Below, piece after piece: positions 10,819-19,791 of a stretch of 64,000 nucleotides of DNA (position 1 is its first letter; each line of letters opens with the position of its first letter). The notes beneath the pieces were generated by a model. It made no database searches. It worked only from the letters and a program-made list of their open reading frames with translations, and was not told where the DNA came from. The translations under genes were made by a program, and so were the position numbers. Origin of the DNA: Rhizobiaceae bacterium (GTDB taxonomy: Bacteria > Pseudomonadota > Alphaproteobacteria > Rhizobiales > Rhizobiaceae); the NCBI GenBank assembly GCA_905339215.1, contig CAJPFN010000014.1, positions 310,001 through 374,000 of the forward strand, written 5' to 3'.

Positions 10819-11886
10819 TTACTCGATCTCCTCGGCCTTGTAGTAGCCGCTGCCGACCAGCACTTCCTTCCAGTTCGAGGCGGTCACCTTGAGCGGCTCG
10901 AGCAGGTAGGAGGGGACGACCTTGACGCCGTTGTCGTAGGTCTTGGTGTCGTTGATCTCGGGCTGCCCACCCTTCAGCAGGGCGTCGGCCATACCGACGG
11001 TGACGCGGGCGAGTTCGCGCGTGTCCTTAAAGATGGTCGAGTACTGGTCGCCGCGCAGGATCGCCTTGACCGAGGGGACCTCGGCATCCTGGCCGGAGAC
11101 GATCGGCATGGTGAGATCGCCCGAGCCGTAGCCGACACCCTTCAGCGAGGAGATGATACCGATCGACAGGCCGTCATAGGGCGACAACACGCCGTGGACG
11201 CGGGCGTCCGTGTAGTTGGCCGACAGGAGGTTGTCCATGCGGGCCTGCGCCACCGCGCCGTCCCAGCGCAGCGTGCCGACCTTGTCCATGCCCATCTGGC
11301 CGGACTTGATGACGATCGAGCCGTCGTCGATCAGCGGCTGGATGACCGACATGGCGCCGTTGTAGAAGAAGAAGGCGTTGTTGTCGTCGGGCGAGCCGCC
11401 GAACAGCTCGACGTTCCACGGCTTGACGTCGCCGAAACGCTCTTTCAGGCCGTCGACCATGGTCTCGGCCTGCTGCACGCCGACCTTGAAGTTGTCGAAG
11501 GTCGCATAGTAGTCGACGTCGCCGCTGTCGCGGATCAGGCGATCGTAGGCGATGACCTTGATGTTGGCCGCGGCCGCATTGGCCAGCGCGTTGGACAGCG
11601 TGGTGCCGTCGATCGCAGCGATCACCAGCACGTTGACGCCCTTGGTGATCATGTTCTCGACCTGGGCGAGCTGGTTCGGGATGTCATCCTCGGCGTACTG
11701 AAGGTCGGTATCGTAGCCGGCGGCCTTGAACTGTTCGACCATCGAATTGCCGTCCGAAATCCAGCGGGCGGACGACTTTGTGGGCATGGCAATGCCGATC
11801 AGTCCCTTGGACTGGGACCACGCCGGGGCTGCAAACATCATGGCGCCAAGCGCCAGCGCGCTGAGCGCGATACGAAGAGTACGCAT
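10819..11886 (-). CDS. chvE: Periplasmic multiple sugar-binding protein ChvE
   Basis: Periplasmic binding protein of 355 aa with a signal peptide (Lys/Arg-poor MRTLR start, hydrophobic stretch, cleavage after about APAWS). It matches Agrobacterium ChvE over its whole length by eye, including [13 protein letters not shown], the DNFKVGV region, [15 protein letters not shown] and [15 protein letters not shown]. ChvE binds galactose, arabinose, glucose and sugar acids and passes them to GguAB; in Agrobacterium it also signals to VirA. The start at 11886 has GGGAGGAATTC immediately upstream. It is the first gene of the catabolic operon and diverges from gbpR. Confidence 0.96.
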   Translation of the reverse strand: MRTLRIALSALALGAMMFAAPAWSQSKGLIGIAMPTKSSARWISDGNSMVEQFKAAGYDTDLQYAEDDIPNQLAQVENMITKGVNVLVIAAIDGTTLSNALANAAAANIKVIAYDRLIRDSGDVDYYATFDNFKVGVQQAETMVDGLKERFGDVKPWNVELFGGSPDDNNAFFFYNGAMSVIQPLIDDGSIVIKSGQMGMDKVGTLRWDGAVAQARMDNLLSANYTDARVHGVLSPYDGLSIGIISSLKGVGYGSGDLTMPIVSGQDAEVPSVKAILRGDQYSTIFKDTRELARVTVGMADALLKGGQPEINDTKTYDNGVKVVPSYLLEPLKVTASNWKEVLVGSGYYKAEEIE

Positions 11887-11980
11887 GAATTCCTCCCTTG
11901 GTGCCGACCACCTCCGTCGGCTGAGCAACGGCTAGCGCCTCGCTCATATTACAGTCAAATCGATTTACGGTTCTTACTTA

Positions 11981-12002
11981 TATCGATATTGATATATCGA
12001 TA
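11981..12002. promoter_or_regulatory. Putative GbpR operator between chvE and gbpR
   Basis: Two copies of the palindrome TATCGATA (11981-11988 and 11995-12002) are spaced 14 bases centre to centre in an AT-rich stretch directly before gbpR. The position in the 133-bp divergent region fits a LysR-family site controlling both chvE and gbpR. This is inferred from symmetry only. Confidence 0.5.
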
Positions 12003-12019
12003 CTGAAGCGGGGGGTTTC

Positions 12020-13012
12020 ATGCTGCGGCCACGCCCATACGGCTCCGAAGAATCGCGCGACAGGCTGGTGCGGCGAGGGCTCAAGCTCGTGCATCTGCGC
12101 GTGATGGCGGCGCTCGGACGCACCGGGCAGGTCAGCGGCGCGGCCGCCCAACTGGTCATGACCCAGCCGGCGGCGTCGCGCCTGCTTGCCGAAGCCGAAC
12201 GCATCGCCGGTGCGGAACTCTACCGCCGGCTGGCGCGCGGCATCGAACTCACCGAGGCAGGCCGCCGCTTTGCGGTGGTCGCGCAGCGGCTGCTCAACGA
12301 GCTCGACGCGGCCTCGCGCGAAATCGATGAATACGATGCCGGGCGCCGGGGAACGGTTTCGATCGGTGCGGTGACCGGCGCGGCGATGGAGCATGTGCTG
12401 CCGGTGCTCCGTCAGGTGCGCGTCACCCATCCGGGGATCAACGCCAACGTGGTGGTCGACACGTCGGACCGGCTGGCGCCGCTGCTGCTTTCCGACGAGC
12501 TCGACTTCTATATCGGCCGCATCCCGGCCGACATCGATCGCGTGGCGTTCGTCGCCGATCCGATCGGGCCGGAGCCGATGGTGCTGGTCGTGCGCGACGA
12601 ACACCCGCTGACACGGCGCGCGCGGCTCACCCTCGAGGAATGCGTGGAGTTCGACTGGGTGCTCCAGCCGCTTGGCGGTCTCATGCGGCAGGCCGTGGAG
12701 GACTACCTGATCGAACAGGGCGTCGACCTGCCGGCCCGCGTCATCAGCACGTCGTCGACGTTGATGATGCTGGCGCTCATCGCCAGTTCCAATGCGATCG
12801 CACCGTTCGCGCGTGCCGCCGCTGAGTTCTTTGCCAGTCGCGAGGGGCTCGGAAGCAGGCTCGTTTCGCTGCCGGTCGCGGAAGGACTGGTCGTTGCCCC
12901 CTATTCGCTGCTTCGGCCGGCCGGTCACCCGCTCTCGCCCGCAGCAAGGCTCGTCTTCTCGCAGCTGAAGGCGCGCATCGAGAGCATGTCCGCTGGCGCC
13001 GCCGATCGCTGA
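12020..13012 (+). CDS. gbpR: LysR-type regulator GbpR
   Basis: LysR-family regulator of 330 aa. The N-terminal helix-turn-helix is around residues 30-65 (TGQVSGAAAQLVMTQPAASRLL), followed by a periplasmic-binding-like effector domain. The atypical longer N-terminus, starting HLRVMAAL only near residue 28, and the divergent position beside chvE match Agrobacterium GbpR. In that organism GbpR activates chvE when galactose, arabinose or similar sugars are present and represses without them. The start has GGGGGG 5 bases upstream. It converges on the next LysR gene with a 76-bp gap. Confidence 0.88.
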   Translation: MLRPRPYGSEESRDRLVRRGLKLVHLRVMAALGRTGQVSGAAAQLVMTQPAASRLLAEAERIAGAELYRRLARGIELTEAGRRFAVVAQRLLNELDAASREIDEYDAGRRGTVSIGAVTGAAMEHVLPVLRQVRVTHPGINANVVVDTSDRLAPLLLSDELDFYIGRIPADIDRVAFVADPIGPEPMVLVVRDEHPLTRRARLTLEECVEFDWVLQPLGGLMRQAVEDYLIEQGVDLPARVISTSSTLMMLALIASSNAIAPFARAAAEFFASREGLGSRLVSLPVAEGLVVAPYSLLRPAGHPLSPAARLVFSQLKARIESMSAGAADR

Positions 13013-13088
13013 AGGCCTTGCTGGCGGCGCGCGAGCCACGTTCCCGGCCGCTGGCGCCGGCAGGTCATTGCCATTCGCCAGTTGCTTC

Positions 13089-14039
13089 TCACGCCCCCCA
13101 GATGATCGCTTGTTCGTGGCGCTTGATGAGGTGGCGCAGGTTCTTGAAGCTGGAGGTCACGTAGTTCGAGAAGGCGTCCACAGCCGGGGCCTTCGGGGAA
13201 CTCGACAGGCGCAAAATGCCGAGCGCGCGTTCCGGATGGGGTATCTCGACGGGCAGCGCGGTGATGGCGCGCTCCTTGCGGAAGGCGAAGACGACGCCGT
13301 GCGGCAGCACGGTCAGCGCGTCCGTGCCCCTGAGATAGGTCAGCGTGCTGGTCAGCGAACCGCCCGAATAGCGGATCTTGATCTCTGTCGCGCCGAGCGA
13401 GAGCATGAAACTACGCAGGTCCGCCATCAGCGGGCTGCCTTGCGGCGGGGCGATCCAGGGGAACTCGAGCAGGTCGCTCTTGCGGATTTTGCGCTTGAGG
13501 AGCAGCGGGTGGGTCGCCCGGCAGGCGACGACGTTGCGGCCGGGCAGGATTTCCTCGAAGGTCAGGCCGGATCCTTCGTCGAGGATGTCGAGCGGACACA
13601 CCGCGAGGTCGATGCGGCCGGCGTTCAGTGCCGCCTGGAGCTCGGGCACATAGCCGTAGCTCTGGTCGACGCGTACGTCAGGATTGGCGTTCTGGAACTC
13701 GGCGATGACGCCTGAGATCAGCGCGTCCATGAAGAACTGCGTCCCGCCGATGCGCACCACGCCGGTACGGCCCTGGTGGAAGCTCTCCACGAGTTCGGAC
13801 GCGCGCCGCGAGGCGAGCAGCATCGTCTGGCCGAGTTCGGCCAGCGAACGGCCGAGCGGGGTCGGCAGCATCGGCCTCTTGCCCTTGACGAACAGCGGCT
13901 CACCGAGGCGGCGCTCGAGCATGGCGAGCGTGCGGGAGACGGCTGGCTGCGCCATGCCGATCATGGCGGCGCCTTCCGTGACGCCGCCGGCCTGGACGAC
14001 GGCGGCGAGCTGGACCAGGTGGCGTTCGTCGATCTTCAT
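13089..14039 (-). CDS. LysR-type regulator of the hydroxyquinol operon
   Basis: LysR-family protein of 316 aa with the helix-turn-helix at about residues 18-50 (VTEGAAMIGMAQPAVSRTLAML) and an effector-binding domain (VRIGGTQFFMDALISGVI onward). It diverges from the first intradiol dioxygenase, and an N11-spaced inverted repeat lies in the 89-bp intergenic region. This strongly suggests it activates the aromatic degradation operon at 14.1-24.0 kb in response to a ring-cleavage substrate or product. The inducer cannot be read from the sequence. Confidence 0.9.
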   Translation of the reverse strand: MKIDERHLVQLAAVVQAGGVTEGAAMIGMAQPAVSRTLAMLERRLGEPLFVKGKRPMLPTPLGRSLAELGQTMLLASRRASELVESFHQGRTGVVRIGGTQFFMDALISGVIAEFQNANPDVRVDQSYGYVPELQAALNAGRIDLAVCPLDILDEGSGLTFEEILPGRNVVACRATHPLLLKRKIRKSDLLEFPWIAPPQGSPLMADLRSFMLSLGATEIKIRYSGGSLTSTLTYLRGTDALTVLPHGVVFAFRKERAITALPVEIPHPERALGILRLSSSPKAPAVDAFSNYVTSSFKNLRHLIKRHEQAIIWGA

Positions 14040-14052
14040 AACAGATCGTTAT

Positions 14053-14077
14053 ATTGATGCGGCGAAAAATCATCAAT
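14053..14077. promoter_or_regulatory. LysR box upstream of the hydroxyquinol operon
   Basis: A perfect 7-bp inverted repeat, ATTGATG-N11-CATCAAT, sits between the divergent LysR gene and the dioxygenase operon. The N11 spacing and position are the textbook form of a LysR recognition site. Confidence 0.7.
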
Positions 14078-14128
14078 CCGTGGTCGCGCGCCTGATAGGT
14101 TTCCCGGTGGGAGCCATCGGGGAGGAAG

Positions 14129-15001
14129 ATGACATCCGTCGTCCTACAGGCGCTGCAGGAGCAGAATTCGGCCGACGTGGTCGTCCGCCGGCTGTCCGCC
14201 GGCAGCGACCCCGAACTTGCCAGGGTCGTCGCGACCATCGTTCGCCATCTGCACCAGGCAGTGCGCGAGGTGCGGCCGTCGATGCAGGACTGGCGCGCCG
14301 CGGTCGAGTTCCTCACCGAGGTCGGTCATGCCAGCGATGAGCGCCGGCAGGAGTGGGTGCTTCTGTCGGACCTGCTCGGCGTGACGCAGCTGGTCGAGGA
14401 GATCAACAGCACCCGACCGAAGGGCTCGACACCCAACACCGCCCGTGGACCCTTCTACCGCCCCGATGCGCCGCGTCTGCCGCTTGGCGCCGACATCTGC
14501 CTCGACGGCATCGGCGAGCGGCTCGTCGTCACCGGGCATGTCCGCGATCTCGACGGCCGGCCCGTGGCGGGAGCTTCCGTCGAGACGTGGCAGGCCAACG
14601 GCCATGGCCAGTACGAGAACCAGCAGCCGGACCTGCAGCCGGAGTTCAACCTGCGCGGCCATTTCCGTGCGGACGAAAACGGCGATTTCACCTACCGCAC
14701 GATCAGGCCCGCCGGTTACAAGGTGCCGGACGACGGCCCGGCAGGGCACCTGATGGGACGGCTGGGCTATCCGCTCTACCGGCCCGCTCACATCAGCTTT
14801 CTCATTTCGGCACCAGGTTTCGACACGCTCTCCACGCAGGTCTACGATCGCGCCGACGCGCATCTCGACCTCGACCCGCTCTACGGCGTGAAGCCCGAGC
14901 TTGTCGCCGACCTGCGCCGCGCTCCGTCGGCCGCGCCGGCGCCGTCCTGGTGCCTCGACTTCACCTTCGTGCTTGCCCGATCGAGGAAGGCGGGACGATG
15001 A
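14129..15001 (+). CDS. Intradiol ring-cleavage dioxygenase paralog with an altered iron ligand
   Basis: Protein of 290 aa in the catechol/hydroxyquinol 1,2-dioxygenase family: an N-terminal helical dimerisation domain (residues 1-105) then the catalytic beta-sandwich. Two ligand tyrosines are recognisable, in GHGQYENQQ (around residue 165) and GYKVPDDGP (around 195). The third ligand is the His of RPAH near residue 218. The fourth, normally the second His of the H-x-H pair, is Ser (PAHISF, read from codons CAC ATC AGC at 14799-14807). The paralog at 22639 has an intact H-L-H. This copy may therefore be inactive, structural, or bind iron differently. The start has GGGGAGGA 5 bases upstream. 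It is the first gene of the operon and overlaps the next by ATGA. Confidence 0.88.
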   Translation: MTSVVLQALQEQNSADVVVRRLSAGSDPELARVVATIVRHLHQAVREVRPSMQDWRAAVEFLTEVGHASDERRQEWVLLSDLLGVTQLVEEINSTRPKGSTPNTARGPFYRPDAPRLPLGADICLDGIGERLVVTGHVRDLDGRPVAGASVETWQANGHGQYENQQPDLQPEFNLRGHFRADENGDFTYRTIRPAGYKVPDDGPAGHLMGRLGYPLYRPAHISFLISAPGFDTLSTQVYDRADAHLDLDPLYGVKPELVADLRRAPSAAPAPSWCLDFTFVLARSRKAGR

Positions 15002-16062
15002 CCGTGCGGCCGTTCCTCTACAGGGCGCGACCCTCGACGGTCGTCTTCGGGCCGGGTTCGATCGAACTCGTCGGCGAGTGGGTCGGACGCCTCTGCTGCC
15101 GCGCCGCGCTGGTGCTGTCGACGCCGCAGCAGGAAGGACAGGCTGCCGCGCTTGCGGAGCGGCTCGGTTCGGCAGCCGTCGGCGTTTTCGCGGGGGCCGC
15201 GATGCATACGCCCGTCGCCGTGACCGAAGAAGCGGTTGCCGCGGCCGACCGCCTTGGTGCCGACTGCGTCGTCTCGCTCGGCGGCGGCTCGACCACCGGG
15301 CTTGGCAAGGCGATCGCTCTCAGGACCGACCTGCCGCAGATCGTCGTCCCCACGACCTATGCCGGCTCCGAAGTCACCGACATCCTCGGGCAGACCGAGG
15401 GCGGCCGGAAGACCACCATTCGCAACGAGAAGGTGGTGCCGGAAGTGGTGATCTACGATCCGGACCTGACGCTCGGACTGCCTGTCGGCATGAGCGTCAC
15501 CAGCGGCCTCAACGCGATGGCGCACGCGGCCGAAGGGCTCTACGCATCCGACCGCAATCCGGTGACGAGCCTGATGGCGATGGAAGGGCTGCGCGCCATG
15601 CGCGACGGCCTGCCCCGCGTCGTCGCCGCGCCGCGCGACGTCGCCGCCCGTTCGGACGCACTCTACGGGGCATGGCTGTGCGGCGTCGTGCTCGGGTCGG
15701 TGGCCATGGCGCTACACCACAAGCTCTGCCACACGCTCGGCGGCAGCTTCGACACGCCGCATGCCGAGACACACGCGATCCTGCTGCCCCACACGATCCA
15801 TTTCAACGAACAGGCGGTGCCGGATCTGCTGGCGCCGGCCGCCAAACTCTTCGGCGGCAGCGCCGGCGGCGGTCTATGGGACTTCGCGAGGTCGATCGGC
15901 GCGCCGCTGGCGCTGCGCGACCTCGGCCTTTCCGAGGCAGACCTCGACCGCGCCGCGGAGATCGCCACGGCCAATCCATACGAGAATCCGCGTCCGATCG
16001 ACCGCAAGGCGATCCGCGGCCTGTTGCAGCGCGCCTGGGACGGGGCGCGGCCCGAAGACTGA
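14998..16062 (+). CDS. Maleylacetate reductase
   Basis: NADH-dependent reductase of 354 aa in the iron-containing alcohol dehydrogenase superfamily. It converts maleylacetate, the product of hydroxyquinol ring opening, to 3-oxoadipate, which enters central metabolism. The nucleotide-binding motif GGGSTTGLGKAIAL lies around residue 93 and the conserved HKLCHTLGGSF / HAETHAILLPH blocks around 238-260, as in TfdF/MacA/GraC enzymes. The ATG overlaps the dioxygenase stop codon (ATGA), so the two are coupled. The pairing with two intradiol dioxygenases and a phenol hydroxylase-like enzyme defines the operon as a hydroxyquinol route. Confidence 0.93.
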   Translation: MTVRPFLYRARPSTVVFGPGSIELVGEWVGRLCCRAALVLSTPQQEGQAAALAERLGSAAVGVFAGAAMHTPVAVTEEAVAAADRLGADCVVSLGGGSTTGLGKAIALRTDLPQIVVPTTYAGSEVTDILGQTEGGRKTTIRNEKVVPEVVIYDPDLTLGLPVGMSVTSGLNAMAHAAEGLYASDRNPVTSLMAMEGLRAMRDGLPRVVAAPRDVAARSDALYGAWLCGVVLGSVAMALHHKLCHTLGGSFDTPHAETHAILLPHTIHFNEQAVPDLLAPAAKLFGGSAGGGLWDFARSIGAPLALRDLGLSEADLDRAAEIATANPYENPRPIDRKAIRGLLQRAWDGARPED

Positions 16063-16087
16063 CACCGTTCCGATGGGAGGAAACGAC

Positions 16088-17368
16088 ATGATCAACAGAC
16101 GTGAACTCATCAAGACCGCGGCCGCGACCGGCGCCCTAGCCGGCCTGTCGGGGCTTTCGATGCCGGCCATCGCGCAGGGTTCGGCTGTCCGTCTCGGCTA
16201 TGTCAGCCCGCAGACCGGGCCGCTCGCCGCCTTTGCCGAGGCTGACGGCTTCATCATCGACGGCTTCAAGGCAGCCGCCAAGGCAGCCGGCATGGATGTC
16301 GAGGTGATCGTCAAGGACAGCCAGTCCAATCCCAACCGCGCCGCCGAAGTCGCACGCGAACTGATCGTCGACGAGGAGATCAACCTGATGCTGGTGGCCT
16401 CGACGCCCGAGACCACCAACCCGGTCACCACCACCTGCGAGGCCGAGGAGGTGCCCTGCATCTCCACCGTGGCACCCTGGCAGCCCTGGTTCATCGGCCA
16501 GCAGGCCAATCCCGGCGATCCGGCCTCGTGGAAGCCCTTCAACAGCTCGTTCCATTTCTTCTGGGGCCTGGAGGACGTGATCGCGGTCTTCACCAACATG
16601 TGGGCACAGGTCGAGACCAACAAATCGGTCGGCGGGCTGTTCCCCAACGACGGCGACGGCAACGCCTGGGGCGACCCGAACGTCGGCTTCCCGCCGGTGC
16701 TCGCCGCGCAGGGCTACACGCTCGCCGATCCGGGCCGTTACCAGAACCTGACGGACGACTTCTCCGCCCAGATCAACGCCTTCAAGCAGGCGAAGGCCGA
16801 GATCATCACCGGCGTCATGATCCCGCCGGACTTCACCACCTTCTGGAACCAGGCCAAGCAGCAGGGCTTCACGCCGAAGGTCGCCTCGATCGGCAAGGCG
16901 ATTCTGTTCCCGCAGGCGGTCGAGGCGCTCGGCAACGCCGGACACAACCTCTCTTCCGAGGTCTGGTGGTCGCCCAGCCACCCGTTCAAGTCTTCGCTGA
17001 CCGGCGCCAGTTCGGCCGATCTCGCGGCCGGCTTCACCGAGGCGACCAAGCGGCCGTGGACCCAACCGATCGGCTTCGTCCATGCGCTGTTCGAGGTGGC
17101 CGCCGACGTCATGAAGCGCGCCAAGGACCCGACGGACGCCGCGGCCGTCGTCGAGGCGATCGCCGCGACGAAGCTCGACACGATCGTCGGGCCGCTCGCC
17201 TGGGACGGCGCCAACCTGCCGCCCTTCGCGGCGAAGAACGTTGCCAAGACGCCGCTGGTCGGCGGCCAGTGGCGGTTGAAGGACGGCGGCGGCTACGACC
17301 TCGTCATCACCGACAACACGACGGCGCCGAACATCCCAACCGGCGGCAAGATGGAACCGATCGCATAG
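16088..17368 (+). CDS. ABC substrate-binding protein, branched-chain amino acid / aromatic type
   Basis: Periplasmic binding protein of 426 aa (Peripla_BP_6/LivK-like). It begins with a twin-arginine-like leader (NRRELIKTAA) and a hydrophobic segment ending SMPAIAQG. The mature part starts with VRLGYVSPQTGPLAAFAEAD, typical of the HAAT family. Tat-type leaders and lengths above 400 aa are common in binding proteins for aromatic acids and ureas. The start has GGGAGGAAA upstream. It lies inside the hydroxyquinol operon ahead of four LivGFHM-type genes, so its ligand is probably the aromatic growth substrate rather than an amino acid (inference). Confidence 0.92.
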   Translation: MINRRELIKTAAATGALAGLSGLSMPAIAQGSAVRLGYVSPQTGPLAAFAEADGFIIDGFKAAAKAAGMDVEVIVKDSQSNPNRAAEVARELIVDEEINLMLVASTPETTNPVTTTCEAEEVPCISTVAPWQPWFIGQQANPGDPASWKPFNSSFHFFWGLEDVIAVFTNMWAQVETNKSVGGLFPNDGDGNAWGDPNVGFPPVLAAQGYTLADPGRYQNLTDDFSAQINAFKQAKAEIITGVMIPPDFTTFWNQAKQQGFTPKVASIGKAILFPQAVEALGNAGHNLSSEVWWSPSHPFKSSLTGASSADLAAGFTEATKRPWTQPIGFVHALFEVAADVMKRAKDPTDAAAVVEAIAATKLDTIVGPLAWDGANLPPFAAKNVAKTPLVGGQWRLKDGGGYDLVITDNTTAPNIPTGGKMEPIA

Positions 17369-17383
17369 GATCGACAGCACCAT

Positions 17384-17411
17384 CCGGCGCCGCCTGCCTC
17401 GGCGGCGCCGG
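17384..17411 (+). other. Stem-loop after the binding-protein gene
   Basis: A perfect 11-bp inverted repeat (CCGGCGCCGCC / GGCGGCGCCGG) with a 6-base loop lies 15 bases after the binding-protein stop codon and before the ATPase gene. No T-run follows. Confidence 0.65.
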
Positions 17412-17436
17412 TTCGCTGAGCGGAACCCGGCTGCCC

Positions 17437-18156
17437 ATGCCCATCCTCGCCCTCGACAATGTCTCGAAGAAATTCGGCGCCCTCGCGGTCGCCGACCGAA
17501 TCTCGTTCGAGGTGCCGCAGGGCCAGGCGCTTGGCATCATCGGGCCGAACGGGGCGGGAAAGTCGACGCTTTTCAACCTCGTCACCGGCAACCTCGCCGT
17601 CGACGCCGGAAGCATCGCGTTTGCCGGGCAGGACGTGACGCGCCTGCGCGCCATGCGCCGCTGCGCGATGGGTATCGGCCGCACCTTCCAGATCCCGCAG
17701 CCCTTCGGCAAGCTGACCGTGTTCGAGAACCTTCTCGTTGCCGCCGCCTTCGGCGCGAACGAACAGGAGGCCGACGCGACGGAGCGCTGCGCCGCGATTC
17801 TCGAAGAAACCGGGCTGGCGCGGCAGGCAAACCGGGTCGCCGGCTCGCTTTCGCTTCTCGAACGCAAGCGGCTGGAGCTCGCGCGGGCGCTGGCGACCGA
17901 CCCGAAGCTGCTGCTCCTCGACGAGATCGCCGGCGGCCTCACCGAAGGCGAGTGCGGGCAACTCGTCGAGACGATCAGGGCGATCCATGCACGCGGCGTG
18001 ACCGTGATCTGGATCGAGCACGTCCTTCATGCCCTGACCCCTGTGGTCGACCGGCTGCTAGTTCTCCACTTCGGCAGGGTCATCGGCATCGGCGATCCCC
18101 GGGAGATGATGGAGTCCGAGGCCGTGCGCGAGATCTATCTGGGGATAGAAATCTGA
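17437..18156 (+). CDS. ABC transporter ATP-binding protein, LivG type
   Basis: Single-domain ATPase of 239 aa with Walker A GPNGAGKST (about residues 34-42), a Q-loop in GRTFQIPQPF, Walker B LLLLDEIAGGL and an H-loop in IEHVLHAL. The signature reads LSLLERKRLELARAL instead of LSGGQ, a common LivG variation. The ATG at 17437 was chosen because the conserved N-terminal LDNVSKKFG follows at once; the ribosome site is weak. The stop codon overlaps the next ATG (TGATG). Confidence 0.92.
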   Translation: MPILALDNVSKKFGALAVADRISFEVPQGQALGIIGPNGAGKSTLFNLVTGNLAVDAGSIAFAGQDVTRLRAMRRCAMGIGRTFQIPQPFGKLTVFENLLVAAAFGANEQEADATERCAAILEETGLARQANRVAGSLSLLERKRLELARALATDPKLLLLDEIAGGLTEGECGQLVETIRAIHARGVTVIWIEHVLHALTPVVDRLLVLHFGRVIGIGDPREMMESEAVREIYLGIEI

Positions 18157-18863
18157 TGGCGCTGCTGGAGACACGCGGGCTGACGGCCTTCTAAGGCGAC
18201 TTCCAGGCGCTGTTCGGGCTCGACCTGATGCTGGAAGCCGGCGAGACGATCGCCGTCATCGGCGCCAACGGCGCCGGCAAGTCGACGCTTATGCGCTCGA
18301 TCGCCGGCGTCGTCGCCAATGAGGCCGGCCAGGTCCTGTTCGACGGCGAGCCGATCGGCGCGCTGCCGGCGGCAAAGGTGATGGCGCGCGGCATCGCCAT
18401 GGTTCCCGAAGGCCGGCGCCTGTTTCCTTCGCTCTCCGTCGAGGAAAACCTGCTCATCGGTTGCTACGGGCGGCAGGTCGAGGGCGCCTGGTCGCTCGAC
18501 GCCATCTACGACCTCTTCCCGATCCTGAAGGAGCGTCGCGCCAGCCCCGGAACCGCGCTTTCCGGCGGCCAGCAGCAGATGGTCGCCATCGGGCGGGCGC
18601 TGATGTCGAACCCGCGCGTCCTGCTCTGCGACGAGATCAGCCTCGGCCTGGCGCCGGTGGTCATCCGCGACATCTACGCTGCGCTGCCGCGCATCAAGGC
18701 GAGCGGCGCCTCCGTGGTGGTCGTCGAGCAGGACATAGGCCAGGCGCTGAAGGTCGCCGACCGCGTCTACTGCATGATGGAGGGACGCGTGACGCTCGAG
18801 GGCGAGCCTTCCGGGCTAACGCGCGAGGCGATCCACGCCGCCTATTTCGGGGTGCATGCGTGA
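18156..18863 (+). pseudogene. LivF-type ATP-binding protein with in-frame stop at codon 13
   Basis: From the ATG at 18156, coupled to the livG-like stop, the reading runs MALLETRGLTAF, then TAA (18192-18194), then continues in the same frame with GDFQALFGLDLML and a complete ATPase body: Walker A GANGAGKST, signature LSGGQQQMVAIGRAL, Walker B VLLCDEISLGL, and the H-loop area VVVEQDIG. Relatives have FYG here, so the stop replaces the conserved A-loop tyrosine by a single base change (TAC/TAT to TAA). The longest intact product would start at ATG 18228, 211 aa long and lacking the first beta strand and A-loop, with no good ribosome site. It could be a true nonsense mutation, a sequencing error, or a rescued reading; the rest of the gene shows no decay. 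Confidence 0.85.
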
Positions 18864-18912
18864 TGCGCTCCTCATTTTCCACAGGCTTTCGCGCTTGGCC
18901 GGGGTCTCCCAG

Positions 18913-19782
18913 ATGACGGGGATCCTCGACACCATCGCACAGGGCGTGCTGCTCGGCGGGCTCTACGCCCTGTTCGCGGCGGGCCTGAGCCTCGTCTTCG
19001 GCATCATGCGGCTGGTCAACCTAGCCCATGGCGACCTGATCGTGCTCGCAGCCTTCCTCATCCTCATGCTGGTCACCGCGCTTGGACTGAGCCCGTTCGT
19101 CGCCGTGCTGGTCGCCGCGCCGGCGATGTTCGCCGCCGGCTGGCTGCTCCAGTACCACGTGCTCAACAGGACGCTGGGCGACGACATCCTGCCGCCGCTG
19201 CTGGTCACCTTCGGCCTCTCCATAGTGATCCAGAACGCGCTGCTCGAAGGCTTTTCCGCCGACAGCCGCCGTATTCCTGCCGGCGGCACGCTGGAAACCG
19301 CCTCGCTGGCACTCGGGCCGATCAGCGTCGGCGTGATGCCGCTGCTCACCTTCGTCTCCGCCGTCGCGGTCATCGTCCTGCTCAACCGCCTGTTCTACGC
19401 AACCGCGCTCGGCCGCGCCTTCCGCGCCACCTCCGACGATCCGGTTACCGCCGGCCTGATGGGCATCGAGCCGCGCCGCGTCTTCGCCACCGCCACGGGG
19501 ATCGCCATGGTGGTGGTCACCATCGCCGCGCTCTACCTCGGCACCCGTGCCAACTTCGACCCCACCATCGGCCCGGCCCGCCTGATCTATGCCTTCGAGG
19601 CGGTGATCATCGGCGGCCTCGGCTCGCTTTGGGGCACGCTCGCCGGCGGCATCATCATTGGCGTGGCGCAGACGCTGGGTGCGGCGGTCAATCCCGAATG
19701 GCAGATCCTCGCCGGCCATGTCGCCTTCCTGGTTGTGCTCGTCTTCAAGCCGCGCGGCCTGTTCCCGCGCGCCCACGACTGA
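18913..19782 (+). CDS. ABC transporter permease, LivH type
   Basis: Inner-membrane permease of 289 aa with about eight hydrophobic segments. It opens with QGVLLGGLYALFAAGLSLVFG and has NLAHGDL at about residue 35, both hallmarks of LivH. The C-terminal GLGSLWGTLAGGIIIGVAQ contains the ATPase-contact loop. I chose the ATG at 18913 because relatives start only a few residues before the first membrane helix. An in-frame ATG at 18856, overlapping the livF-like gene, would add 19 residues. Confidence 0.9.
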   Translation: MTGILDTIAQGVLLGGLYALFAAGLSLVFGIMRLVNLAHGDLIVLAAFLILMLVTALGLSPFVAVLVAAPAMFAAGWLLQYHVLNRTLGDDILPPLLVTFGLSIVIQNALLEGFSADSRRIPAGGTLETASLALGPISVGVMPLLTFVSAVAVIVLLNRLFYATALGRAFRATSDDPVTAGLMGIEPRRVFATATGIAMVVVTIAALYLGTRANFDPTIGPARLIYAFEAVIIGGLGSLWGTLAGGIIIGVAQTLGAAVNPEWQILAGHVAFLVVLVFKPRGLFPRAHD

Positions 19783-19791
19783 GGCGGCGCC

